A DNA stretch of 64,000 bases from Pogona vitticeps (taxonomy: Eukaryota; Chordata; Lepidosauria; Squamata; Agamidae), in assembly GCF_051106095.1 (NCBI RefSeq), contig NC_135785.1:102796501-102860500 (forward strand), in the 5' to 3' direction. The notes beneath the pieces are model-generated. The model ran no database searches, had not been told where the DNA came from, and worked only from the letters and a program-made list of their open reading frames with translations. Each line of letters begins with the position of its first letter. Positions within the stretch are counted from its first letter, which is position 1. Made by a program: the position numbers and the translations under genes. This document shows positions 38,250-50,600 of this stretch, in pieces.

Positions 38250-38586
38250 TAAGGAAGTTACATACAAGGATATCTGCAAGCGGGATCTGAAGGCTTTAGG
38301 AATGGCCCTCAACAGATCGGAAACCTTGACATCTGAGTGTTCAGCCTGGAGGCAGGTGGTGCATCAGGGCCTCTCCCATTTTGAAGAGACACTTGTCCAG
38401 CAGGCCAAGGCAAAGAGGCAGTCCCAAAACCAGCAAAATCAGGGAGCTGGGCAGGAGACAGATTGTATTTGTCTTCAGTGTGGAAGGGATTGTCACTCTC
38501 AAATTGGCCTTCTCAGCCACACTAGACGCTGTTCCAAGTCCTCCATACAGAGCACGTTACCATAGTCTTGAGACTGAAGGATGCAA
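38250..38586 (+). mobile_element. 3' fragment of a non-LTR LINE (same family as 26526-27411)
   Basis: It encodes the C-terminal end: YKDICKRDLKALG, then HFEETLVQQAKAKRQSQNQQ and a Cys/His cluster CLQCGRDCHSQIGLLSHTRR followed by Cys. It ends with 'accatagtcttgagactga' as in the other copy. This C-terminal zinc-finger module helps define the family. It is only a short 5'-truncated insertion. Confidence 0.75.
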
Positions 38587-38597
38587 AATGTAATCTA

Positions 38598-38702
38598 AGG
38601 AAGTCACACTAGAGTAAGCCCAATGAATCAGTGGGGATTCAGTGAGTCAACTCTGTAAATTCCATGGATTTAAAAGGGCCTACTCTAATTGCAACTTATT
38701 AT
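38598..38702. mobile_element. Small fold-back MITE
   Basis: The left arm aagtcacactagagtaagcc and the right arm (reversed, aagttgcaattagagtaggc) are imperfect inverses around a core of about 50 bp. Confidence 0.45.
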
Positions 38703-38736
38703 AACATAGTAAGTTGCAACAGTGATCAGCAACTTG

Positions 38737-38790
38737 TTTATTTAAGTCATGTCCGATTCTTCGTGATCCCATGGACCAGAGCACGCCAGA
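38737..38790 (-). mobile_element. BovB 3'-end stub
   Basis: About 50 bases of the extreme BovB 3' end ('tccgattcttcgtgatccc' on the plus strand). It is flanked by near-identical 11-bp repeats, atcagcaactt and attagcaactt. This is a heavily 5'-truncated BovB-driven insertion. Confidence 0.75.
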
Positions 38791-39219
38791 TTAGCAACTT
38801 ACTGACATTTAACTCCTTCTTACAGATACAGAAAAGCATTTTTTTCCTGGCCAGTTGTCAACCCAAGTGGAAAGCAATCCCTGCCCAAACCAGTGTGTAC
38901 TGCTTTTCACTATCCATGAAGTCTTTTCGTGTCCCTTTCAGTGTTCAATTTGATGCCCATGGTAAAAGTGCTTTTAAGTATTATGAGCTGGGGTATGGAT
39001 TTTATAGAGAAGTGGCCTAGTAATAGAGACTATCTGTGCCTTGGCCGATGCTGCCATTAACATGCCAGAAGGCTAATTAAAAAAACAATGAATTACACCC
39101 ATTTTTATCCATGACATTTCAACTAATTTCAAGATAGCAGTTACACTGTTATCTCTTCTAAAACATTTTAGGTCCAGCCTCCATTATATATAAAAAACTA
39201 TGCTTATTACATGTATATT

Positions 39220-41589
39220 ATGTATTGAAAGTAGCAATTTTTATTCGAGTTAAAATTATTTACAAAAACCAAAAGACATACTTCATGAAACTGGTACAAA
39301 CTATTATTCCTGCCGTTGGCTTTTGCTCCAAAGATCACAGCTGAGAAATACTGTATAAAATAAAAATAGGATTGGATTCAGAAAAGTACTCTACTATTCT
39401 AGTTTCCAATTGCGCTTATTTACATATATATTTACAGTGGAAAAATTACTTTAAAACTTTAAATTTGAAGGTTGGCCTCAAGTACCCATTCAAATGCAGA
39501 GTTTGATGAGGGTTTGACAAGAAATCATACTGCAGCTTGCAGAGTGATTTCTCCCCGACCCTCCCCCAAAAACCAAACAGTCTGCATGTTTCAGTGCTTG
39601 TTAATTAAAAACTGTTCTAACACAAGAGTTTAATCAATTCCCATTCAGATAATTACCAGTGTAACAGAGAAGTGTTGTTTCTGATTTCCCCATCATTGCA
39701 TCTGTTTTATAATTATCCTGTCATTGTGCATACATAGATACACAAAAAACTAACTTAAATCTACATGAAGTCCAACTAAAAATGGAAGCCATTGCTCTAA
39801 ATTGTTAAAACTAAAATGACAAAAAATATATCCAGTAAATCCTGAATCTCAAAAATAATTTACAAGTACAGCTTAACTATGTTGCTGTTTCTCTCATACA
39901 GAAAGTATTTTACCAAGGGCAAACACAGCCTCAGCATCTTTTCTAAGTTACACTGGTATTTTATAGGGTGCATGGGGTTGAAAAAAATGTGAAAAGAATT
40001 CAAAAAAGCAGGATCAATATAGGATTTTGCTTCTAATCATTTACTTCCTTACTGAATTCTCAACAATCTGCATTATCAAAAATAGGAAGACATAGAAGGC
40101 AGCCACTGTATGTAAAAATTTTTACAGCTGGCACTGATACAAAAGCACAGGTTTGTAACTTTATACATGGAGATAACACAAGATCTAAAAAGCAGGTTAG
40201 ATTTTCTGTTATTTCTCCCACCCCTCATTATACACAGAACTAATATTTTTATGGCTTCAAGTTTTACAAATTCAATGAAGTAACATGATGCAACTACCTA
40301 CACAGGAAATGTGGAAAGTGTCTGTGACACAAATGTCTCAAGAAGTTTTGTGAGTTTTCAAGACCAGCTTAATAAAAACCATGAGAAATTCTGTCAGTCA
40401 GAACAATGAGTGCAAGAGAAGTCACTAATGTTCAAAACCTTCAAAAACAGAAAAGAAGTATTTTGTGGGGATTTTTTATTCCACTAAAGTCTCAACACAA
40501 TCCTTTGCTGTGAATCAGACTCCACACTGAACAAAATCTTCACTATATTCAGCTATTTAAGGCTTTGTATTGTATGCATTTACCTGCGAAATACTAAAGA
40601 AGAAACAGAAAGATTATGTCAACTGGAAACATTAATCCCCCTTGGTATTTTAGCTCTATGCTTCTTCCTCAAATCGACAGCATTTAAAAATTTTTGCTTA
40701 TTATGAAGTGTAAACTACCCTGGCATTGAACATTGCTTCAAACTATCCTTTTAATAGGGCACGTTTTACAGTTACTGCATTTTTAAAAAAATATAGATAC
40801 GGCCACCAGCTGGGAGGGGATTTCTTTTCCTGCCTGCCTCTCTTAGAGCTATGAAGTGTTACGGTCAATCAGTTTACAGTATGTAGGCCACAACAATTTC
40901 AAAAACTGAGAAGTAGTTGCCAACAACCCAATTTTCAATCAAAAACAGTATAAAAAATAAACTATCCAAGTCTCAACCTCTTTGGATTCCAACACATTTA
41001 AATATAGACAGTAGTTAAAATCACAAAAAAGTATCTAAAATTTTTCTATTTTTTTATGATTTTGGAACAATCTCTTTAAAAAGCAAGAGCAAATTAAAGT
41101 CAAATCAGAGCAATGCTTCTGCCCAGAGCATCTTTACTAGAAGATTTGATACCTCAGTAGCTAAAGCTGCCTTTGCACCTGGCTGGCATGAAAAACAGTG
41201 GCTTAACAGTAAAACAGCAGTTGCACTACCAGCAGCAAGTTTTTCCCCTTTAAAGTTGTTACAACCAAAGCCAGAGAAATAAAAAGGGAGAGTAACCCTG
41301 CCAAATATATTTAAATACTGCACTGCATTATTATAAACATCATGAATCCTTGACTTAATTTCTTCAGATGTTTCCCCCCTCATTTTTGATAGTTGCAGAT
41401 TGATGTGATAACTGTCTTTCAGAAAATGCTGAATCTACAGTTTAGAGACCAGGTAGCTTAAAAATCCAAACACGAATGAGACTGATGAATGCTCTTGATG
41501 CATCCTCAATTACTTCTTTCATGACTTCTTCCTTTGCCTAAATGGTAGAGCGCTCCAGCATTTGAGTGCCTGTTGCAGAACTTGCGTAT
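39220..41589 (-). other. Probable 3' UTR of WAPL
   Basis: The sequence after the WAPL stop codon is AT-rich and free of recognised repeats for about 2.4 kb, unlike the surroundings. It ends near a minus-strand AATAAA (plus positions 39240-39245), which would place cleavage near 39215-39225. Nearer poly(A) signals may also be used. Confidence 0.5.
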
Positions 41590-41655
41590 CTAGCAGTGTT
41601 CCAAGTATTCAATCACTCTAGAGATAGATTTCTGGCCTGTTGTTCCAACAGCACA
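41590..41655 (-). CDS. WAPL last coding exon with stop
   Basis: 66 nt, encoding [20 protein letters not shown], Cys and TAG. Acceptor ...attcag. This is the exact C-terminus of vertebrate WAPL. Confidence 0.97.
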   Translation of the reverse strand, partial: CAVGTTGQKSISRVIEYLEHC

Positions 41656-44600
41656 CTGAATGGGCAAGGAGAAAAACAATAAGACACATTTAATGAAAGT
41701 ATTAAAACATTTTTTTTCCTGATAAGAAAGACTAGTTGACTGGAAATCACCATTAAAGCATTTCCCAAAGAGCTACATCACGTTGTAAAGCAATTATTTT
41801 TTCACATTTGTGAGAAAAATAAATTCATTTACAAACACGAAATGTGAATTTCATAAGACTCAGCCTTACTAAAAGCCTACAGTGTAGGATACACTGCTAT
41901 TTATATAAATTCACCACAACCATCTTGCAACATTAGGGAAATTATTGGCAACTGCCACTACTTTGGAAGATACGTAAGCAGACAACTTATTTGATGGCAA
42001 CTGACCATAGATTGGAAGATGCACTTTGGCTACCTTGTACTAAATCTTGGGAGTGGGCAATGAGAACAGATTTTTGTGTGAGACTGAAGTAAATCCTGTT
42101 ACAGATAAATTACTTGGCTGAGAAGATGTTAGAAACAGAACTGGTTTAGCAGAGTGCATGTTAGACTAGCACTCGGGACCTGGGTTCACATTCCTTCTTG
42201 GCTGTAGAACTTCATGGGGGGTAGTGGTGGTAAACCATTCCTTGAATGTCTCACACACCTTGAAACATGTATTAAGGCTGCCATTCATCTGATGTGACTT
42301 GATACACATAACATATATGCTTTCAGAAATAACCACTTTATTCCTTAATTCTAAGAATACATCCAACCCCAAACACACTGATTTACAGCTAGTTATGATT
42401 TAGCAGACCTCCAGTATTTTAGGGGGGAAAGGATAGTAGTTTCCCTTGATCTAAACATCTGCGTACTCCTGCTATTACTCAATGGTATTTACTGATAGAA
42501 AGAAAAATATTGGCTCCAAGTGGCAGTTCATGAAACTGCAGAGCTGCTCTTCTACACTGCCGCACTTGCTTCCCAAGAAATCAGCACAGCAAAACAAAGG
42601 TCCTACCACTCTGTGAAGGAGCAATGCATGACCCTTGCTTCCTTTCCTCCCTGCTTAGAAAGGCCAATTTTATTTATTTATTCCTCTGGAAGTAGAAGAC
42701 TTCCTGTTGGCACCTGCTTTTCCCTCCTCCCTCATCACCGTTTCTTTTGTATTATGATTTTTAGATTATGAGCCTGGAGACAGGCGCTGTCAGGCGCTCC
42801 GAGGTAAAAGGGCAACAATAATATGGGGAGGAGGTCATTTTCTAATACGTTCTAAAGTGAAACTCTACTCAAGGTACTCAGAAAAATAATTACAATATTT
42901 TATATACTACTTACAGTAAGATTCATAAAACTGAGGAACTTTTTGAGCATTTCTGTCATGATTGAGAAATCGCCTTCTGGTAAGTATGTCCTCACAGTAG
43001 TCACATTGATCTAAGGACATAAATTTTGAATTAAAAATTTTCCAAAACATTAACAAACACTGTTTTGATTACTGAATGCTCAAAAACATTTACATCCTAT
43101 TCTACACACATCTCACCCCACCACCCATGGTATAGCTAAAACTCGCAAATGTATATGCAAGTCCCATGACACCTTGCTGTAACAGAGCAACCTAGCTACT
43201 AGAAGTGACTTAGACTTCTTACAATGGCAGCCTTGTCCAAGACCTTTCAGATCACAAATCTCAGCATTTCCTAAAAGCTGGAAGCAAAGTTTGGAACTTA
43301 ATTGAAATGCAAAAGACTCTTCCTCATGCTTTACACCTGTTGCACACAATTTTGTAATTTAAAGTTTTGACAGACAATTATACCATGTACACCAGAATAA
43401 AAATGGAGATACATGATCAAGTACATAAAAATAGGAGAAGTGACCCAAAGGGTAATGATTTTGATTCTCTAAAGAAAATATCTTCAAAATGTGATACTGC
43501 CCTGCTGAACAGATATGCAATGATAAGTTTCCTTACTGGACTCTCCTGGCAGAGGCAGCCCAGAAGCAATGCTGTGTATGAGGCCACAATGCAATCTTCC
43601 ATGTGTTTCCCAGCATGTTGAAGGGCTGTAAGTAAACAACAGCATTTTACTCAAGTGTATGCAATTCAAATTCAACTAAATTTCAATGACACTTCTGGTT
43701 ATTCTGATTTCTTAAGAAAATCTAATACATTTCCTAAACACTTACAGAACAGGTAATACTACATATGTGTATACAGAGAGAGTAACAGAGTGTGAACGTC
43801 TACACAAGTAAACACTAGGCTGAGCTAGCTATCAGCATTCTGTGGAATGCCAGTCTTACCAAAGGCACTAGCATTATCCAATCTTGTTCATACCACAATA
43901 CTATCAACTTTAACAGACATGTTGTTCATCCTCTAAAGATGCAGGGCAGTAAAATAATTTGGGGATGTAGGAGGGTCAGGAGGAAGCCACAGAAAAGAAT
44001 ACCTTAGAAGGAAAAGAAATGATTGCAGACAAGTGGAAAGATAAGATGCCTGCTGAAAATCAAAGTTAAAGAAAACAAAAACTGACAGAAGAATTGAATT
44101 TAGAAAAATGGGACAAAAAAGAAAGGTTACTTACCTGTAACGATGGTTCTTCAAGTGGTCATTCTGTGAATTCACACAAAGGGTTAATACCAGCGCCAGC
44201 GTTGGGCCTCTCGGAACGTTTTCTAGCTGCAAGAGAAAAGTAACAATGTTTAGGACTACCCCTACTGCGCACGCCCAGCCTAACCGTCCCTCAGTTCCAT
44301 TTGTCCGCCATAGGCCCTCGAGTCAGAGAGACGCCAGTGACAGACAGACAGAGGGGAGGCCGGGCGGGATTGTGTGAATTCACAGAATGACCACTTGAAG
44401 AACCATCGTTACAGGTAAGTAACCTTTCTTTCTTCATCGTGGTCTTCTGTGAATGCACACAAAGGGTGATTAGCACGCTTACTAACCGGATGGTGGGCTG
44501 TCACTGAAGAGCCGATGCTAGCACTGCCCTCCCGAATTTGGTCTCCTCTTTTGCCCTCACGTCCAATCTGTAGTGGGTTATGAAGGTAGAGGCATTAGAC

Positions 44601-47600
44601 CACGTAGCGGACCGGCAGATGTCGGGCAGGTCGACGCCACGAAGTAAGGCAGTGGATGAGGCAACAGCCCGGGTGGAATGGGCTTTAAGTCCCTGTGGAG
44701 GATCTCTGTGGTTGAGCTCGTAGGCAAGGGCGATGGTAGACACGAGCCACCGAGAGAGCGTGGACGGCGAGGCCGGGCAACCCCTCTTTGGGCCAAAGTG
44801 GCAAAGGAAGAGTCTGTTGGCCAGGCGAAAGTCCTTGGTCCTGGACACGTAAAAAGCTAAGGACCGTCGAACATCGAGCATGTGGAGCATGCGTTCAACA
44901 TCAGTCGTCGGGGACGGAAACAAAGTTGGCAGAATAAGTGGCTGATTGACGTGGAAGTCGGAGACTACCTTAGGAAGAAAAGAGACGTCCAGGTAAAGCA
45001 TAACCTTGTCCTTAAAGAACTGAAGAAAAGGTTGGTCATGGCGGAGAGCTGCCAACTCGCTAGCTCGACGAGCAGAGGTGATAGCCACTAGGAATAGCGT
45101 TTTTAAAGAGAGCATTTTGAGGTCACAGGTAGCCATAGGTTCAAATGGGGGTCTGGATAGGGCATGCAGAACCAAATGGAGGGACCACTGAGGGAGTGGA
45201 GGACGAACGGGAGGTCGGAGGTTAGAGAGACCCCTCAAAAACATCCTGACGGTAGGATGGGAGAAAAAGCGGGATGAGGGAGAAGCTCTGGGCTGAAAGA
45301 AGACAACCGCAGCCAGGTACACCTTGATAGTAGAGATAGACAGGTGGAAATCAAACAGGTAACGGAGATACTGCAGAAGTGTGGAAAGAGACACAGGTGA
45401 GGAGGCGAGATCCCTCTGCTGGGTAAATTTCAGAAAGCTGTTCCATTTGTAGGCATACAAGCGAGACGTGGAGGGTTTGATGGCATTGGTCAAGACCTCC
45501 TGAATTTCTGGACGATCCTCCACGCCGTCAGATGGAGCGTGTCGAGGTCGGGGTGAAGGACTTCGCCTGCTTCCTGGGTCAGTAGGTCCGGCCACATCGG
45601 AAGGGTTACTGAGTCCACAGCCATGCTGACTAGGGTGGGAAACCACACTTGGCGAGGCCAAAAGGGTGCGATGAAGATGGCCGGAGTCATCGAGCGTCGG
45701 AGTTTGATCAAGGATCTCTGTATCAACGGGATCGGTGGAAATATGTACAAGAGACCCTGGTTCCATGGAATCATGAATGCGTCGCCGAGCGAGTGGTGAC
45801 CGAGACCTGCCCGGGAGGCATAGCGGGAGCATTTTGCGTTGTGAGGGGATGCGAACACGTCCAGCACTGGGGTCCCCCACTGGTTGCAAAGGTCCTGGAA
45901 GACCAGAGGGTTCAACTCCCATTCGTGAGTCTGATAGTGAAGCCTGCTCAGAGTGTCCGCAAGTGTGTTGTCCTCCGTGGCTACATGGATGGCCACCGGG
46001 TAGATATGATGACGGTAACACCATTCCCAAAGGAGGATGGAGAGATACAGGAGTGAATGAGAGCGGGTTCCTCCCTGCTTGTTGACATAGTGCATTGTGG
46101 TAGTGTTGTCCGTCACTAGCTGAACTCCGCGGCCGCGGAGGAGAGGAAGGAAGGACTTGAAGGCCTTGATAACCGCCAGCAGTTCCAGGTAATTGATGTG
46201 GAACATGGCTTCCTGAGGCGTCCAGAGGGCGTGAATGGTGCGACGCCCGCAGTGCGCCCCCCAGCCGGACGGACTGGCGTCCGTTGTAACTTGAACGGTG
46301 AGACGGAGTGGACGAAAGGGCCGGCCAACCGTGAGATGGGGTGTGTACATCCACCACTGGAGTTGTCTGGTGAGCTCCGGGGTGACACGAAGGCGTTTCC
46401 TTTGACTGTCGATCATGGGGTCGAAAAGGGTGAGAAACCAAGATTGGAGCGACCGGAGTTTGAGGCGAGCGTGCGCTAGCGCCGGCGTCGTAGAAGACAT
46501 CAGGCCGAGGAGGTGCTGGGCATGGTGGGCTGTCACCCGAGCACCGGGGAGAAATTTCCTGATGGCTCGTCGAATCTTGTGTATTCTTTCCGGGGGAAGA
46601 AAGACTCGACCCTTTACAGCGTCCAAGCAGACCCCTATGTATTGAACTGTCTTGGAGGGAATGAGCCGGGACTTCTGTTTGTTGACAGTGAGACCGAGAT
46701 TGGAAAGAAGATACAGAATGAATCTTGTGTCTTTCAGGGATTGCCTTCTCGAGGTGGAGACTACGAGCCAATCGTCCAGGTAAGGGTAAACGTGAATGCC
46801 CCTGAGACGAAGGTAAGCCGCCACCGGAGCCATGACCTTGGTGAAGGTCCGGGGAGCTGTGGACAGACCGAATGGCAGGGCCTGGAATTCGTAGACCGTG
46901 TCCTGGAAGATGAACCGAAGGAACCTGCGGTGGTCGGGGTGAATAGTGACGTGAAAGTATGCGTCCTTTAGATCTATAAGGACGAACCAGTTGGTCTTTT
47001 TCAGCAAGTGCATGATGGACTCTAAGGTAAGCATCCGAAACCGTCTGGGTCGCAGGTAAGTATTGAGGAGTCTTAGATCGAGGATGGGTCTTATGCCTCC
47101 TCCGCTTTTTGAGACGGCGAAGTAGCGGGAGTAAAACCCGCATTGTACGTCGTGAGGTGGTACTGTAGAGATGGCCTCTTTTTCTAAGAGAGATGATATT
47201 TCTTCCTCTAGCGAGGAGTCGAAGGGAGAATGAGTAATGAAACCCAGCGGAGGAGATCTTATAAACTCCAGCTGGTAACCGTGCTGAATAATTTTTAGAG
47301 CCCAAGTGTCGTTTGTGATGACAGACCAGTTGTGAAGAAACGGTTGAAGGCGGGTGGTAGGTGGTGAATGGGTGAAAACGGGGGGCCGAAAGTCAAAGAT
47401 ACTGTTTTTGTTTTCTGCCAGGTGGCTTAAAAGGTTGGCGGCGATGGGGCGGACGAGGGCGGTATCCCTGATAGCCCTGGACAGAAGAAGAGGACTGGCC
47501 AGAGCGCTGCTGAGGAAGGTGTTTGTAAGGACGGTATTGTTGGGAAGATTGATACTGTCCATAAGATTTACGCCATTGAGGGCGTCGCTGTCTAGATTGA

Positions 47601-50600
47601 GTCTGAACAGAATAGGACTTAGCAGTTCTCTTAGCCTTGTGAAGGTCCTCCAAATGGGAGTCGGTCTTTTCGTTGAACAGCCCGGTAGCGTCGAAGGCGA
47701 GGCTTTCAACCTTTGACTTGACGTCCTCCATTATGTCCGCAGAACGGAGCCAAGCATGGCGCCGGATAGAGATGGCAGACATGAGGACTCTGGCAGAGAT
47801 TTCTGCTGCATGTCTGATGGAAAGACGTTCATACTTGGATACCGTCTGAGCTTCCTCATATGAGTTAAGAAAAGCTTGCCTGGTGTCTTCAGGTATCATT
47901 TTCAACCCAGGCAAAAGTTTGAGCCACAATTGTTTGTGATAAGCTCCCAAAACAGTTTGATAATTTATGACTCGAAGTAGCAAGGTGACAAGGGAGTAGA
48001 TTTTCCTGCCGATGAGTTCCAGCTTTTTACCCTCCTTGTCGACTGGGGTAACATGAGCTTTGGCCGAAGGCCTTGAACAGCTTGTTTCAACAATGAGCGA
48101 GTTTGGAATGGGATGCTTGAGCAGAAAATGAGTATCGGCCCCATGAATCTTGTAGAAGTGTTCTGTGCGACGAGGGACATTAGGTGTAGTCGCAGGCTGA
48201 GCCCAGAACTCCTTGATGGCCTCCATAACTACAGGCACAAAGGCTATACTGGGGGGAGCGGTACTGTCCCTTTTTATGTCTCCAAAGAACAAGTCCTCTC
48301 CCGGAGGGGAAGGGAGATTCAAGTCCAATTTAAGCGTCTTGGCAAGCCTGGACATCATCTGAGAGTAAGAAGAAAAATCCTCAGATGGAGAAGGAGCGTG
48401 AGTATCGCCAGTATCGGAAAGCACCAGATCACCCGGAGGTAAATCATGCGGTGGTAAGGGTGGGGGTTGCTCCTGATCGGAGTCAGAAGACCGCTCCGTG
48501 GACACCTCATCTGGATCAGAGGAGAAGACGTCCCTCTTCTTCTTTGGAGGGGGCTTCTCGACGTCGACCTGCGTTGTCGGGGGTCGAACGGGGACCACGG
48601 TCGGTGCCGAGGTGGGAGGGGCCGGTTGCGGTGGAGGGGCAACCGGTACCGGAAGAGGGTGGTCTTTGGCTCGAATGGCCCGGCGTCGGCGTCGAGGTCG
48701 GGTCGACTCCGAAGAAGAAGAGACATATATGTACCGGATCTTTTTGCGGTACCGGTCTCGAGAGGCGGATGTCGACGACGAAGGAGGAGACCGCGAACGG
48801 CCGCGTCGACGTCGATGGTGCTTACGACGCTTAGGGCGGTCGGAATCCGCCGAACGGGAAGAAGAGGACCGACGTCGGTGCTTGCTACGACGTCGATGAG
48901 AATGGTGCTTCTTCTTAGAGCGTTTACGCTTAGAGGATTTCGAGTCCGAGCGATCGCTAGAGTCGGACTGAGTGGAAGCTCGATGCCTCTTCTTCGATCG
49001 TTTCCGTCGAGGAGACTTCGACCTCGAGCGGCCGGAGGATGGGGACCGACTCGGGGAGCCATGCTTCTCCGTGCGAGAACGTTTGCCTCGAGGAGATTTA
49101 GACCTCGAGCGCACAGGTGATCGAGGTATCTTCTCTCGAGGAGATCTCGAGTCCGAGTGTACGGACGAGATCGACACGGGAGGCGACCCCTGGCCCGCAG
49201 GAAAAGGGCTATGTGGGGCAGAAGCGAGGCCAGTAGTGACAGCGACTAACTGGCTCGGCGTCGGGGAAGACCTTCCCGAAGGTGGTATCACTTCAGTACG
49301 TCGAGCAGGAGGAGGCGCGGGTGCCTCGGCCGAGGTCCCGAAGCGCCTCGACAACTCCTCAAGAATCGGCGATGGGATGGAACCCGAGCTCGGAGAAAGT
49401 GGAATAGATGTCATTTTAAGCTGGGCGGCCGCCTTAGCTTTGGACGATTTCGACGGCTTAGCTTTCGGAGCCGGAGGCTCGGGTGAAGCAGGAGCGGCCG
49501 ATTTCGACGACGCGGATTTCTTCGACATTTTGGAAACTTTGGAGACGACTGAGTGAACAGGAGCTGCTCGAGAAGTGGAAGCCATTTCCCCCTCCGAGGG
49601 CGCCGTGGAAGACAACGTTGACTCCCACAGATGAAGTTTAAGGCGCTGTTGGCGAGCCTTGAGAGCGGCCTTAGTGAAGGCTTTGCAGTGTGGGCAAGCT
49701 TTGGGATTGTGCGACTCGCCCAAACAATACAGGCAAGTATCGTGGCCGTCTTGATGGGGGATTTTGCGGTCGCACACCACACACCTGCTGAACGGCCCTG
49801 AAGGGGACATAGGGTAGTAAGGAAACCGAAACGACAAGTCCAAGGATAAGGCAGAGCAGTCCAAACACAGTCCGAGTAAGCCAGAAAATACACCGGGTCG
49901 TCAAGTTGAAGGGAAAAAGCGCTAGGGTAGTCCGTGAGCGAAGCAAAGGTCAAAGCCAAAAATCAGATAGATCGCAATAACGCAGCAATAAACGCAGCTA
50001 AGACGAGAGGCTCCAAACCGCTAGGCGGAAAAATGGAACTGAGGGACGGTTAGGCTGGGCGTGCGCAGTAGGGGTAGTCCTAAACATTGTTACTTTTCTC
50101 TTGCAGCTAGAAAACGTTCCGAGAGGCCCAACGCTGGCGCTGGTATTAACCCTTTGTGTGCATTCACAGAAGACCACGATGAAGAACCCAAAGAAACTAA
50201 GAAGTAAGAGTGAAGTGGCAAAGTTAAGTTTCAGTTTAGTTAACATATCTAGACAGGAAGCAGCAATTTCCAGAAGTGGTTTCTTCCGTTTCATCAAGGA
50301 AATACAATTTTGAGGAAGAGAACCTGAAGTGAGGCCAGCAACAGGAGAAGAAAGGAATTACTCTAATCCTTGATCAACATAACTACACTTTAGGGGACAG
50401 AGTATGCACTAGAGACATGACCTCAAGTTGCAAAAAGAGGCAGAAAAGAAAATTTGAAAAACTGAACTCAAACACTGCTTGTTTGTTTAGGCAAATAGTT
50501 CCTCTACCACCAGTAGCTCTACCCTGCTTGCTCTTCCTCAGCAACCCATGCTCACCTTTATTAAGATCTAGCTCTTCTTCGTCTTCTTCTTTCTTCTCTT

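Larger units (their letters stand above)
44119..50186 (-). mobile_element. DIRS-type tyrosine-recombinase retroelement, looks whole, in a WAPL intron
   Basis: A DIRS-order element of about 6.07 kb, coding strand the same as WAPL. It has near-identical inverted terminal repeats (left about 44145-44310, right about 50030-50175). It also has an internal complementary region (about 44373-44475) whose two halves are the inverse of the left and right outer ends; this is the family's diagnostic layout. Three long overlapping open frames are present, in the order gag-like, RT/RNase H and tyrosine recombinase. As expected for DIRS elements there is no target duplication and no integrase. No breaks are evident by eye, and the terminal repeats hardly differ, so the insertion looks young. 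Confidence 0.92.

Noticed and set aside
41530-41560. tRNA-like 'aatggtagagcgctcc' just after the WAPL stop
   Set aside because: No B box at the right distance and no fold; part of the 3' UTR.
45560-47305. N-terminal 550 or so codons of the long frame that ends in the tyrosine recombinase
   Set aside because: Proline/serine/histidine-rich text with no domain; it shadows the RT/RNase H frame. Only the part from about 45560 looks like recombinase.
48385-49556. Several long plus-strand frames opposite the DIRS gag-like ORF
   Set aside because: Antisense shadows produced by the biased RS-rich coding sequence.
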